Below the pieces are notes generated by a model. It searched no databases. It was not told the DNA's origin and saw nothing but the letters and a program-made list of their open reading frames with translations. The position numbers were made by a program, and so were the translations under genes. Positions 35,301-45,921 of a DNA stretch of 64,000 nucleotides are shown in pieces. The DNA is taken from the NCBI GenBank assembly GCA_963921425.1, contig OY992834.1, positions 18,302,941 to 18,366,940 on the forward strand, read 5' to 3'. The stretch comes from Dryas octopetala. Its lineage: Eukaryota > Streptophyta > Magnoliopsida > Rosales > Rosaceae. Position 1 is the first letter of the stretch, and every line of letters starts with the position of its first letter.

Positions 35301-36555
35301 TAGTTGGGTTAAGCCTCCATGTTCCATTGCATTTTTTCCAACATCTCTTAAAAAACAACTACTTTCAAACTTATGGGCAATTGAATTATAAACACTTTTA
35401 GCAATCGTTGTCTTGCCTATTCCGGCTGTCCCCCATATTCCAACCATAGAACAACCATTTCCTCCAACACCTAGAAGCTCATCCACATCTTCTACACAAG
35501 ACTGTATACCAACGAGGTACTCAGGAACATTCAAATATGTCCGGTTTAGTAGTTTGATTGATATCTCCTCAACAATCTCATTGATAAATTTAGATTCATA
35601 CCTACCAGTTAAAAAACACATGATATATTTAATGATTCAACATTTTTCTAAGATACGTAAAAAGAGAGAATGTTACTGGATTAACAGAAAATAAAACTAT
35701 CTTCTTATAGAGGCTCAAAAGTCTCAAAAGGCAGCAAAAAGAAAAAATAAATAAATGCTAGCTACCTTGTTCTAGAACGGGATGAATAGGATTATACTAA
35801 AACAAATAAGTAAATAAACCTAAAAATTTATGCTTGATTTGAAGTCTGATAAACTAATTCTTCCCCTACATATATGATCTACAACTTCGTTAAGTTAAAA
35901 TTTTCAAAATATAATAATTAAAAATTAAGTAGTTATTATGTGTGCTTAGTCAAACCATTGTTTTGGAAACCATTGTTTTTATGTAAATAAAATGAAAGGC
36001 TTGAAAAGAAATATAATGGTTAGAAATATACTCCCCCTTCTTGAAACACCATCCAGACAAATTTGCTGCTTCTGTAAGAGCTGCTTTCCATTTGGGCACC
36101 TTCTCCATGCTGTCTTTGTATTTGCATTCATGAGTAGCAAATGCGTCACCAAAACTACTTGTTTTGGTTTGATCTCGTACATGGGAGGGATCCACCTTGT
36201 AAAAAACTGGCCTAACCATTTGTTGCTTGGATTCTTTGCATTGAAGGATGTGAACAAGTTCATCCAAGCACCACCTCGATGATGCATAGTTTTTAGAGAA
36301 TACAATGATAGAAATCCTCGACTCTTCAATTGCTTGGAGAAGCTCAGTTGATATTTCTTCCCCTCTTTTAAGCTCATTATCAATGAAGGTGGTAATTCCT
36401 TTGCGGATCAAAGCATTGTACAAATGATCTATGAAATTTGTGCGTGTATCCTCACCTCTAAAACTCAAAAAGACATCGTGCGTCCGTGAGTGAGTGAAAG
36501 AAGAAGAAGAAGAAGAGGAAGATTTAGAGAGTCCTCGATTGGTGATAAGATCCAT
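32382..36555 (-). CDS. TNL B, TIR-NBS-LRR immune receptor with C-JID domain
   Basis: This is an intracellular immune receptor of the TMV-N type. The exons are 36032-36555, 34500-35601, 34058-34333, 33063-33956 and 32382-32957, all GT-AG and phase-consistent, giving 1123 aa. The TIR domain (residues about 22-165) has SFRGEDTRTNFIDHL and SSRWCLDEL with the putative NADase glutamate. NB-ARC (about 190-510) has the P-loop GIWGTAGIGKTT, kinase-2 LLILDDVNQ, GLPL-type HLPLALTLLG and MHD RILMHDLLEQ. LRRs span about 635-880. C-JID starts near 938 with LPGNEVPNWF. A basic SRKRKHIED near the end could be a nuclear signal. The start is the ATG before the Ser-rich leader. Intron 4 (32958-33062, 105 nt) is open in frame. 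It is the only intact TNL in the window. A MITE sits 64 bp upstream of the ATG. Confidence 0.9.
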
Positions 36556-36619
36556 TTTGTTTGTTTATCACACACCTGCAGTTAGCCTCAAAGAGATGGT
36601 ATCAGGGCTCGTGCTTTAT

Positions 36620-37048
36620 GGACACTACTTGGGTCACCCCCTGGGGGTACCCCAAGGTCACCCCTCTCTCCAAAATTGCAATTTTGGTAATGCCGGCGTA
36701 TGATCGGAACCGTTTATTTTTTAGATCACCTATTATAGATCATCTCTGTAAAAAATTAAGTCAATCGGAAATCGTTTGGTTATATAATTATTGTTGATTA
36801 AATAGAAAAAATCAACGGTTTGGTCAAAAAATCACTCTTTAATTGAAAACCATCAATTTTTTTTACTTAATTGACAACAGTTATATAATCAAACGATTTC
36901 CGATTGATTTGATTTTTTACAGAGATGATCTTTAATTGGTTATCTAAAAAATGAACGGTTCTGATCATGCATCGACATTGCCAAAATTGAAATTTGAGGG
37001 GATGGGGTGACCTTGAAATACCCCCTAAGAGTGATCCAAATATTATCC
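36620..37048. mobile_element. Mutator-type foldback MITE upstream of TNL B (429 bp)
   Basis: Almost the whole element is one inverted repeat centred near 36834. The ends are GGACACTACTTGGGTCACC and, inverted, GGATAATATTTGGATCACT. A perfect 9-bp direct repeat GTGCTTTAT flanks it (36611-36619 and 37049-37057). TNL A upstream (about 16580) is the empty site. It has no coding capacity. It lies in the likely 5' UTR or core promoter of TNL B, and a transcript across it would fold into a long hairpin. Confidence 0.92.
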
Positions 37049-37146
37049 GTGCTTTATTCACTCATAAGAGCAATAAAGTCAATGGTGAGGAACTTTCGGT
37101 GCACAGTGATATGTCTTTTTCTTTGCAACACGCTTTCATTGTATAT

Positions 37147-37238
37147 TTCATTGGAACAATACTTGGGTCACCCCTTGGGGTACCTCAAGGTCACCCTACC
37201 CTCTCAAATTTTAATTTTGACAATATCATTGTATATGG
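37147..37238. repeat. Single-ended remnant of the same MITE family
   Basis: From 37153 (GGAACAATACTTGGGTCACC) about 85 bp match the left arm of the MITE at 36620. The opposite arm is absent. A 10-bp direct repeat CATTGTATAT occurs at 37137-37146 and 37227-37236. Confidence 0.65.
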
Positions 37239-37349
37239 GAGAGCGTTTACTTTTTCACCACCACCTGCTCCTCACTATTATTATGGTGATTTGTTGTCTG
37301 TATTTATATTCATATATTTTGTTGTCACCACAACTAGTGGTCTTTAATT

Positions 37350-37432
37350 ATACTTGGTTACCATGCACATACGTACCTGTAGTAGGCTTGGGTTTAGGGT
37401 CTGGTTATGAGGACAATATAAATAAGGATATT
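37350..37432. repeat. TNL-upstream block, partial copy 2
   Basis: This stretch, containing CTGGTTATGAGGACAATATA and then AATAAGGAT, matches 440-500 and 49075-49135. It lies 5' of TNL B, consistent with the block being part of each TNL unit. Confidence 0.6.
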
Positions 37433-37569
37433 TTTTTCAAAAAGGACACGTACGTCAATCCTATTTTAGAATACACGTTTGAATTTGTATTAATGTAGGA
37501 TACATATTTAAAGTTTGTATTATTGTGGGACAATTTGTAAATTCCGTTACATTTTTCGTTAAAAATAGA

Positions 37570-37800
37570 CCACGTGTCACCCACGTCGCCGTCGCCACCA
37601 CCACCGCCACCGTCGCTGCCACTGACACCACCACCATCGACACTGACATCGCCGCCATTCCCTCCATCACCAGTGCCATCACCACCACCATCGCCACCGC
37701 CGTCGCCGTCGCCACCACCACCGCCGCCAATGTCGCAGTTGCCACCACCTCCAATACCCCAATTTTTGCCATCACCATTTCTCCCACCGCTCGTGGGCCA
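37570..37800. repeat. CCA/GCC-rich low-complexity tract
   Basis: Imperfect CCACC and CCGCC triplets keep several frames open at once, including Pro-, Thr- and Ala-rich ones. The openness is a composition effect; no gene is called. The rest of 37433-38187 is AT-rich intergenic sequence. Confidence 0.7.
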
Positions 37801-38187
37801 TCACCCCTACTACCATCGTCAACTCACCACAAGAATCATTTTTATTATTGCCACCATCACCATCACTCTTTTATAAAATTATTATAAATTTCGTATTTAA
37901 ATTCTATTATGATTACATTTATCCAAACAAGATAATTTACAAATTCTAGAATTTTAAATCACGTCATTTTTAATTCCGTCATTTGTGAATTTCTTAATAG
38001 TTTCAAATTACTTCATCCAAACGCACCATTATATATATTTTTGAAAAAAACTGAAAACTGAAAAAAAAATAATAATAAAAAAAAAAATAAAAAAATAAAA
38101 CCAGCACTTCCTCCACCAACTCCCCTTTCCCCACACAGTTCTCCCCCACTCAGCCCCGTCCCACCCCTTTTAATTTATCGGTCTTAA

Positions 38188-38380
38188 AAGGGCACCCTTA
38201 TTGCATGTATCATGCCTATAATTAAGTATACAATAAAAAGGCAGCCTTATTGCATGTATCATGCCTATAATTAAGTATACAATAAAAGGGCACCCTTATT
38301 GCATGTATCATGCTTATAATTAAGTATACAATAAAAGGGCACCCTTATTGCATGTATCATGCCTATAATTATCAATATTA
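38188..38380. repeat. 49-bp tandem repeat, about four copies
   Basis: The string GGCACCCTTATTGCATG starts at 38191, 38240, 38289 and 38338, exactly 49 bp apart, with one to three differences between copies. It is a non-coding minisatellite. The stretch 38430-38890 after it is similar to 49180-49330, upstream of TNL C. Confidence 0.85.
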
Positions 38381-38890
38381 TTCATTAAGCATTCAATAGT
38401 GAATGAAACTTTTTCTTTACGTGATCACTTCAAGGATGGTCAATGAGTAACAGCCTCCAGAACATGAACTTCTAGTAACAATTTTTAGCACCACAAGAGA
38501 GGAAGGTCCAATTACTTCCATATCCCAAACATTTAAGCATAGCACTAATAAAACATTTTTTGAAGCCTTAGAATAAGTCTTCTTACACATCAAACATTTA
38601 AGTAAATGGAGCCACTGCTCTGATTCCACATCTTATGTTATCTGATACAGTTCGTGTGGACTTGGCTCTTTTGGTAGGGTATAAAGATTATGCTAGTGGG
38701 TCTTGCCTAAACTTCCCAAAACAGCATATATACAATTGAAGTTCAACGTTTTGTTCAGTTCCTATGACACCAGATTAAACCCCTGTTGCAAAATGAAAAC
38801 AGCATTTTTTTCCCAACCTTTAGCTCTCAAAGCTAGACTGTGAAGCCCCTTCTACTACCAAGCCTCTCTATTTTCTACCTCTATGCTAGG

Positions 38891-40017
38891 TGTCACGGGC
38901 TCACTTTTTACGCAGCGGAATTTGCCCGTGCGGCGCCAAGATTCCTCTGAATCAAGGCCAGCCATCCTTTCTCTTTGCTCTTTTCAAGATTTCGACCCAT
39001 TCGTTGCCTCCTTAAGGTTTGCCAACAAGAACTACTCATCCTGAGTCTCGCTCGTAGCGACTATACGATTGCTTCCTTGTGTCAAGGTTCTCAGCCAAGA
39101 CACTCGCCCGATCGATAGGTTCTTATGACGCCGGCATTCCATTCTCACATGTCGGGTCATACTTTGTTCCCACGTCTCATTTGTCATGGCACTAAGGGCT
39201 AGCTCGCGCCCATAGTCCTTTCCTCGAGTTGAACATGCAAGCCAACTTGCATGCATGCCACCCGAGTGAGCAACTCTTCTCCGATGCCCCACGTTAGCTT
39301 TCTCTCTTTGGCACGGGGTCGCCCTTCCCGTGCCTGCTAGCATCATCTATGTTGCATGGCCGAACCCAAGCCGATGCCCTCGTTGAGTACTACATGGCCA
39401 ATGTGCACCATGAAGTCTCCGGGAGTTCACATCTAGTTGGCGTGATGTGCATACGGCGCGGCATAAGGAAATTCCCCTTGTAGCCTCGTGTGCGCGCGCC
39501 CAGCGCAATACAAGCACTCCCGCTCGCTTGTACTGTCCGTGGGACCTCCTGTCCCACGGAGACACATGACCGCCCTCCGGAAGTCATGTGCCCGCCCCCT
39601 AGGTCCCCTCCGGTTCCTAGAGTAGCTCGCTTAACGCTCCATGGGTGTGGGCGTCGGGGGTGGTGGAGAGCTTGACACCATGTCTCCCCCTAAAGAGCAT
39701 TTTATGCCTTTCTTCACAAAACAGGAGGAAACATCAACTTGCGCGAGGAGTCATAATTGGCCATAATAAATTCATCCGAACTCCGAATGACGAACCGTCA
39801 GTTGCGTTGGACTCGTTTCGACCTCCTGGATTTACCGGTATTTTTAGATTTCTCAAATTCCAACCGGAAGACCCCGAAACAGCCAAATTACGAAATTACC
39901 CTTCCACGCGCGCAACCCGGCCACTCTTTGCCAAACGGATGCCATTCTCTTGGCATTTGGCCCTCCATACTTCACATTAATGTCACGGAAGCACAACTCT
40001 ATGTGCGGACCGTGACA
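38891..40017 (-). repeat. LARD-like element, 3' LTR
   Basis: This is the 1127-bp left copy. It appears identical to 42336-43462, including every incidental open frame in it. Confidence 0.9.
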
Positions 40018-42335
40018 TCCTCCCCCACTTATCTTGTCGATGCCCTCATCGACATGCCTCCAGTTTTGCTCCGAAATGCTCTTTAGGTCTCTCGCTTCAT
40101 TAGGGTTGATGACAACAAGTACTGTCCCTCTACCTCTGTAGAATCACCTCTGTGACGACCTTCTCGCGCCCACTCTTGGACTTGGCCAAAGACATGTACC
40201 GAAGCATTCACCCAAACTTCATTCTCCTTTGCTTTAACTCATTCTTCAAAGATTCCACCACTTCCATAGCCCACTTGCTCCTCCGAGCTTGGGTATGTCC
40301 ACTCTTGGATATGGTTGTACTCGCCGTACTTCTTGGATCGCTTCTCTGAGCTTCAATGAGTCCACTCTAGGACATAGAATTGCTCTCAAAGCTGTTTGAT
40401 GGCTCCTCTGAGCATACATGAGTCCACTCCTGGACTTGGAGTCGTAAATACATCTTGTTTGACTCACTCAAAGAGAGATGCACCCCACCGGGTGTAGCTT
40501 AAAAGCTAACCGCACTCCTCTGCGGCACCCTCATGCTCATATGTAGTGGAGAGGACCCATTGCACTCCTGCATTACTGGTTCCTTCCCCATCTCAGCTCT
40601 TCTTCATTTCTCTGGTCTTCTTTGGCACTTAATTGCCCCATTTGCTGGCACCAGTCAACTCCTTGACACAACCGTCGTACCACAAGGCTTCATCCTCTCA
40701 CATACTAGACCCCGTAGTAGAAGTCATGCACAAGTTACTGAGCTGAACAACCCCTGTTGCAGTTTCACCCTCGCGGATCCACTTACCAGCACTCTTCTTT
40801 CATCCCTTGGTGTGTATCTCTTTTAATGCACCTCTGTGCGTTTTCCGCTGATGTGCTCTCGTGGGCTCCCCCACTTAAGCTGGGATATACTTGTCCCCAT
40901 CTGCCTCTTGATGTGCACCTCTGTGCGTCTGACTCCGATGTGCTCTCGTGGGCTCCCCCACTTAAGCTGGGATGTACTTGTCCCCATCTGCCTCTTGTTG
41001 TGCACCTCTGTGCGTTCCTTGTGTTTGCATTTGTGGGCTCCCCCACTTTTGCTATCAGCACTCCTGACGATAGCCTGCTTGATTAAGCTCAATACAAACT
41101 CCACTTGATGTCCATGTAATTGTCTCGCAAGTTCTGAAGGAAGTGCGCCCCTCTGGGCGAGGTTCTCTAACCTACTACACTCTTGTAGCACCCCGCTTAC
41201 ACAGCTCAAGTGATCCACCGCATGTCCCTCAAGTAGAGCAAGCATGAACTCTGTCTGCTTCGTTTCATGTGTACTCGGCCCTCGTGGCCTTTGCTTCAGC
41301 GTACTTGGCCCTCGTGGCCTTCAGCTTCAATGTACTTGGCCCTCATGGCCTTCAGTTTTGCGTACATGGCCCTCGCAGCCTTTACTTCGATGCACCTGGT
41401 CCTCGTGACCTTTGCTTCAATGTATTTGGCCCTCATGGCCTTCAGCTTTTACCATTCAACCCTCGCGGTCTTCTAATCTCAATTCTACTTAGCCCTCATG
41501 GCCTTCACTTCTATGTACCTGGCCCTCCTGGCCTTTAGCTTTACTTCATTCGACCCTCATGGTCATATGTTGGCTCTTTCGCCTCTTGCTTTACTCTTTC
41601 TCAGGCTCTTTGCCTTCGTTGTGCTCAGTATGTTGCCTCTTGCAACTTTCGTGTGGCTCGTCCACTCTTGTGCAGCTCCTTGCTCCCTTATGTGCCTCCG
41701 CACTAGGGTGCCTTCGTTTCAACTGATTTGCACAATGTTTGCTTCTTTGCTCGTCTTAATACTTCAATAGGATTGTTGGCAACCATATGACAACTGTCGT
41801 GGCTTACATGAACTCGACTATCACCAGAACAGCACACCAATGCGGCTTACAAGGTACCTCTGAACCCATGCGCTCCTCTAGCGGCTTACATACTTCAATA
41901 GATCAATGCGCCACTGCGACGGCTTATAAGAATCTAAGGAAGAATGCGCAACTTCAACTCTCAAGCTCTTGTGACTCCTCCTTGCACAATGCACTAGTCT
42001 GTCATAGGTGTCAACGCTTCCGTTCAGCATGTCTTTTCATTAGGGCTTCACTCTAGCCCATTTTCTCATTGGGTGCCTCCGCACGTTGTTCTTTTACTTG
42101 TTCAGTGCCTCTGCACATTGATCCCTTGCTTGTTTTGTGCCTCTGCACATTGATCTCTAACTTGCTCATAGGGCTGTGTCTCTGTAGCCCACCCATCTGT
42201 TTCAATTTGCCCTCTGTGGGCTTCTCTTTGCCTCATAAGATGTTGCCCCGCTCGACATCTCCGTCTGATAGCACCATTCAAGTTAGCGTCGTCCCCAACT
42301 TGGCCACTCTTGACCAACCTGGCTCTGATACCAAC

Positions 42336-43462
42336 TGTCACGGGCTCACTTTTTACGCAGCGGAATTTGCCCGTGCGGCGCCAAGATTCCTCTGAATCAA
42401 GGCCAGCCATCCTTTCTCTTTGCTCTTTTCAAGATTTCGACCCATTCGTTGCCTCCTTAAGGTTTGCCAACAAGAACTACTCATCCTGAGTCTCGCTCGT
42501 AGCGACTATACGATTGCTTCCTTGTGTCAAGGTTCTCAGCCAAGACACTCGCCCGATCGATAGGTTCTTATGACGCCGGCATTCCATTCTCACATGTCGG
42601 GTCATACTTTGTTCCCACGTCTCATTTGTCATGGCACTAAGGGCTAGCTCGCGCCCATAGTCCTTTCCTCGAGTTGAACATGCAAGCCAACTTGCATGCA
42701 TGCCACCCGAGTGAGCAACTCTTCTCCGATGCCCCACGTTAGCTTTCTCTCTTTGGCACGGGGTCGCCCTTCCCGTGCCTGCTAGCATCATCTATGTTGC
42801 ATGGCCGAACCCAAGCCGATGCCCTCGTTGAGTACTACATGGCCAATGTGCACCATGAAGTCTCCGGGAGTTCACATCTAGTTGGCGTGATGTGCATACG
42901 GCGCGGCATAAGGAAATTCCCCTTGTAGCCTCGTGTGCGCGCGCCCAGCGCAATACAAGCACTCCCGCTCGCTTGTACTGTCCGTGGGACCTCCTGTCCC
43001 ACGGAGACACATGACCGCCCTCCGGAAGTCATGTGCCCGCCCCCTAGGTCCCCTCCGGTTCCTAGAGTAGCTCGCTTAACGCTCCATGGGTGTGGGCGTC
43101 GGGGGTGGTGGAGAGCTTGACACCATGTCTCCCCCTAAAGAGCATTTTATGCCTTTCTTCACAAAACAGGAGGAAACATCAACTTGCGCGAGGAGTCATA
43201 ATTGGCCATAATAAATTCATCCGAACTCCGAATGACGAACCGTCAGTTGCGTTGGACTCGTTTCGACCTCCTGGATTTACCGGTATTTTTAGATTTCTCA
43301 AATTCCAACCGGAAGACCCCGAAACAGCCAAATTACGAAATTACCCTTCCACGCGCGCAACCCGGCCACTCTTTGCCAAACGGATGCCATTCTCTTGGCA
43401 TTTGGCCCTCCATACTTCACATTAATGTCACGGAAGCACAACTCTATGTGCGGACCGTGACA
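42336..43462 (-). repeat. LARD-like element, 5' LTR
   Basis: This is the 1127-bp right copy. On the minus strand it is followed directly by the primer binding site. Confidence 0.9.
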
Positions 43463-44138
43463 CTAGGCTTGCTAGCAACCCAAAGCTAGACTGTGAACCC
43501 ATTTCTTTCGCATAAATTTAAGCATGCATGATATTGATGTATCATCTCATGCAAACCCCTGATACATGATTTAAGAGCCCCTTAGGGTCAAAATTTTGCT
43601 TGAGGATCAAAGTAAATAAACTAGGAACTGACACTTTGATTACCAGAAATCATCCAACACATTTCAAATGTGTAAACTCAACAAGGCATTCAGTACTTGA
43701 CTAGGAACGCAATTGACATAATTTGAAATGTAGTAAATTCTTACTAAAAATTATTTACATAATTAGTCTATAATTCCTAAGAATTTGTGACTTCAGTGAC
43801 TTTTATGACTCCACCATTGCCACTTTGCCAGAACCAAAAAAATCCTCTCATTTTGCAAAGCGCATAACTGCACCTTTCCAACAGTATATTTTACATCATC
43901 CCGACTCAAGTGTAGTCCCAAGAAACCAAATTTCTCTTATGACTTTATCAAACACCTGCTGGGCATGTTGAACAAACCCAAAAACCACACAAACATTAAT
44001 CCATGAATTCTACACTGTTAGCAATTCAAGTACGGATTTGATGACTTATTGTACGGAAATTTGAACCAAACCTGAAATTCAGCCTTGATTGGATGCAAAT
44101 ACCCATCCTAGTGAATGATATCATTGTCTGGGGAGCTT
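43463..44138. other. TNL C 3' flank, no gene
   Basis: The portion 43985-44065 (AACATTAATCCATGAATT, GACTTATTGTACGGAAAT) matches 49410-49495. It is part of the duplicated flank. No coding frame is supported. Confidence 0.45.
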
Positions 44139-45228
44139 CTATATTTCCGCATTGTCTGAAGTGGATGATTGGTCCTCAACATGCTTCCGCTTTCGACGAT
44201 TGGTTGGTTTCAGAGACAAGGAAAGACATTGCTCTTGTTCATGATGATCAACGTTTGAATTTTCAACTGCCACAACTGAATCACTCTCAATTGCTCCCAC
44301 AATGTCACCAACTTGGTGGCATACTAGGTGGACCCCGCAGCTTTTAACAGACGCCGACCAAGAGCTTATGAAATGAAGGTCAAATGTAACTTGCAACATT
44401 AATAAGCCATCATCAACCTGATCATCAGGCTTGTATCTATCCCATAATGGAGTATACTTGTGCCACAAATGACTTGAATCTGTCTTTATCGGATTAGACC
44501 AAATCAACATACTAAACTTGGGTTCTCCATTGATGCGAATTTTGACTCCAAGATGAAATATATCATCATAATTACTTTGCTTGATATCATAAACAACACA
44601 AAAAGCCAATCCCGACTTCTCCCATTCTAAATTTCGAGGAATTTCGAGGAATTTCAATGCAGAGTTCACAAAGATCAACGTATTTCACTTCATTCTGTAG
44701 AAGCATATCAGTAGGAGGTTCGTGTATGAACCATTCTGGAACTTCATTGCATGGAAGTATTATTTCGAATGCAATAGAGTGCTGAGAAGATACCTGCAGT
44801 ATATATAGCTACAACAATTATGTTCTTAATTGACAATATAAGGAAGTTCTTATTTAACTATTTAAGAAACTTCAAATAAGGATGTCCTATTATTTAAGAA
44901 AAAAATAATCACATTCTCTCTTGAGCCCACAATTTAATCATCACAAATTCACAACTGTCAATATTTTAGGATATCCTTCAAAGATCATGCTGTAAACACC
45001 CAAATTAGAAACTGTTTAGCAATTTGATTATCATCAATGTCATTTCAATTTTATTTGACAGACTACATTTGTCCTCACAATTTATATGACTAAACAATTA
45101 CCAATTCGGCCAATTTTTTATAGGATAATCTAAAGACTTAAAAAATGACTATTTTAATCATTGAACTGCCAAAAAAGATGTTATCATCTTTTTAACAAGA
45201 ACATTCTCATTCGAAGCTATCTCTAAGA

Positions 45229-45230
45229 TT

Positions 45231-45289
<59 letters not shown>

Positions 45290-45290
45290 G
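45229..45290. repeat. AC and AT microsatellites in TNL C intron 4
   Basis: About 20 AC units are followed by an AT run. A second AT/AG pair lies at 45866-45919, next to the LRR exon donor. A GA-rich tract stands at the same place in TNLs A and B. Confidence 0.85.
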
Positions 45291-45865
45291 GGCCGACACT
45301 GACTTTTGGGAAGCCTGGTGCGAAAATTTGGAATGGACAATTTTGTATATAATTTTAGTTTTACAAAAAAAAAAAATAATAAATTTTGTTGACCAATTTT
45401 CATTATATATAAAACAATATCACAGTTTGTATAGCCTTGAACATAAAGTAATTAAAGTTGTAGGGTCTTTGCCTCTTTGGACATACAAGTTTTAAACAAA
45501 AAGTAATAAAAGTTTAGGGGCGCGGGCCTTTGGACTTATCAAACTGTTGAGAGTAATGTGGAGCAATGTCCCATATCGGAAAACTAGAGCTTAGCATATG
45601 TGCTTATAAGTCTTGGGTCTCTCCACCTATTGCCAATTGGTTTTGGGTTGAATGCTCTAATTCTATCACAAACCACATTCCTCATCAATCATCTCCAAAT
45701 GCTTTACCAATGAGCCTTTTTAATGAGTTTGGCTTTTTATATTTAGTCAAAACGGGTTTTTTTAAGGAGTTGAAATTTTTATTAATGTTGGTTTTTTAAT
45801 TTCTATACGTGGCAGCACAACAATGTATATACAAAAAAAATTTTGGGCCCCACTACAAACTGGGC

Positions 45866-45875
<10 letters not shown>
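45290..45875. other. Insertion in TNL C intron 4
   Basis: This sequence is absent from intron 4 of A and B and is bounded by AT microsatellites, so borders and target duplication cannot be read. At 45570 an ATGTCCCATATCGG string resembles the plant snRNA upstream element (RTCCCACATCG), with TTATAAG about 30 bp further. Such pairs also occur in plant LTR promoters. Probably a repeat fragment; type unknown. Confidence 0.35.

Positions 45876-45921
<46 letters not shown>

Larger units (their letters stand above)
38891..43462 (-). mobile_element. Non-autonomous LTR retrotransposon (LARD-like), very young
   Basis: Two 1127-bp LTRs (38891-40017 and 42336-43462) look identical. They run TGTCACGGGC to GGACCGTGACA and are flanked by the 5-bp duplication CTAGG. 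A tRNA-Met-type primer site, TTGGTATCAGAGCC on the minus strand, adjoins the right LTR, and a purine tract AAGTGGGGGAGGA adjoins the left one. The element is therefore oriented minus. The 2.3 kb interior has no recognisable gag, protease, RT or integrase. It holds an 87-bp tandem repeat (about 40850-41020) and short GCCCTCGTGGCCTT-type repeats (41270-41560). It must depend on another element's enzymes. Structurally it looks whole and was inserted very recently. Confidence 0.88.

Noticed and set aside
37525-37887. Thr/Ala- and Pro-rich open frames on both strands
   Set aside because: The CCA/GCC repeat keeps all frames open. No start context, splice structure or conserved domain supports a gene.
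38188-38380. CRISPR-like array of 49-bp units
   Set aside because: There are no variable spacers between units; it is a minisatellite.
39032-39675. Identical frame sets at 39032-39675 and 42477-43120
   Set aside because: These are the same LTR sequence read twice, not duplicated genes.
40533-42410. Numerous 70-140-codon frames inside the LARD-like element
   Set aside because: None resembles gag, protease, RT or integrase. They follow from GC-rich repeated sequence.
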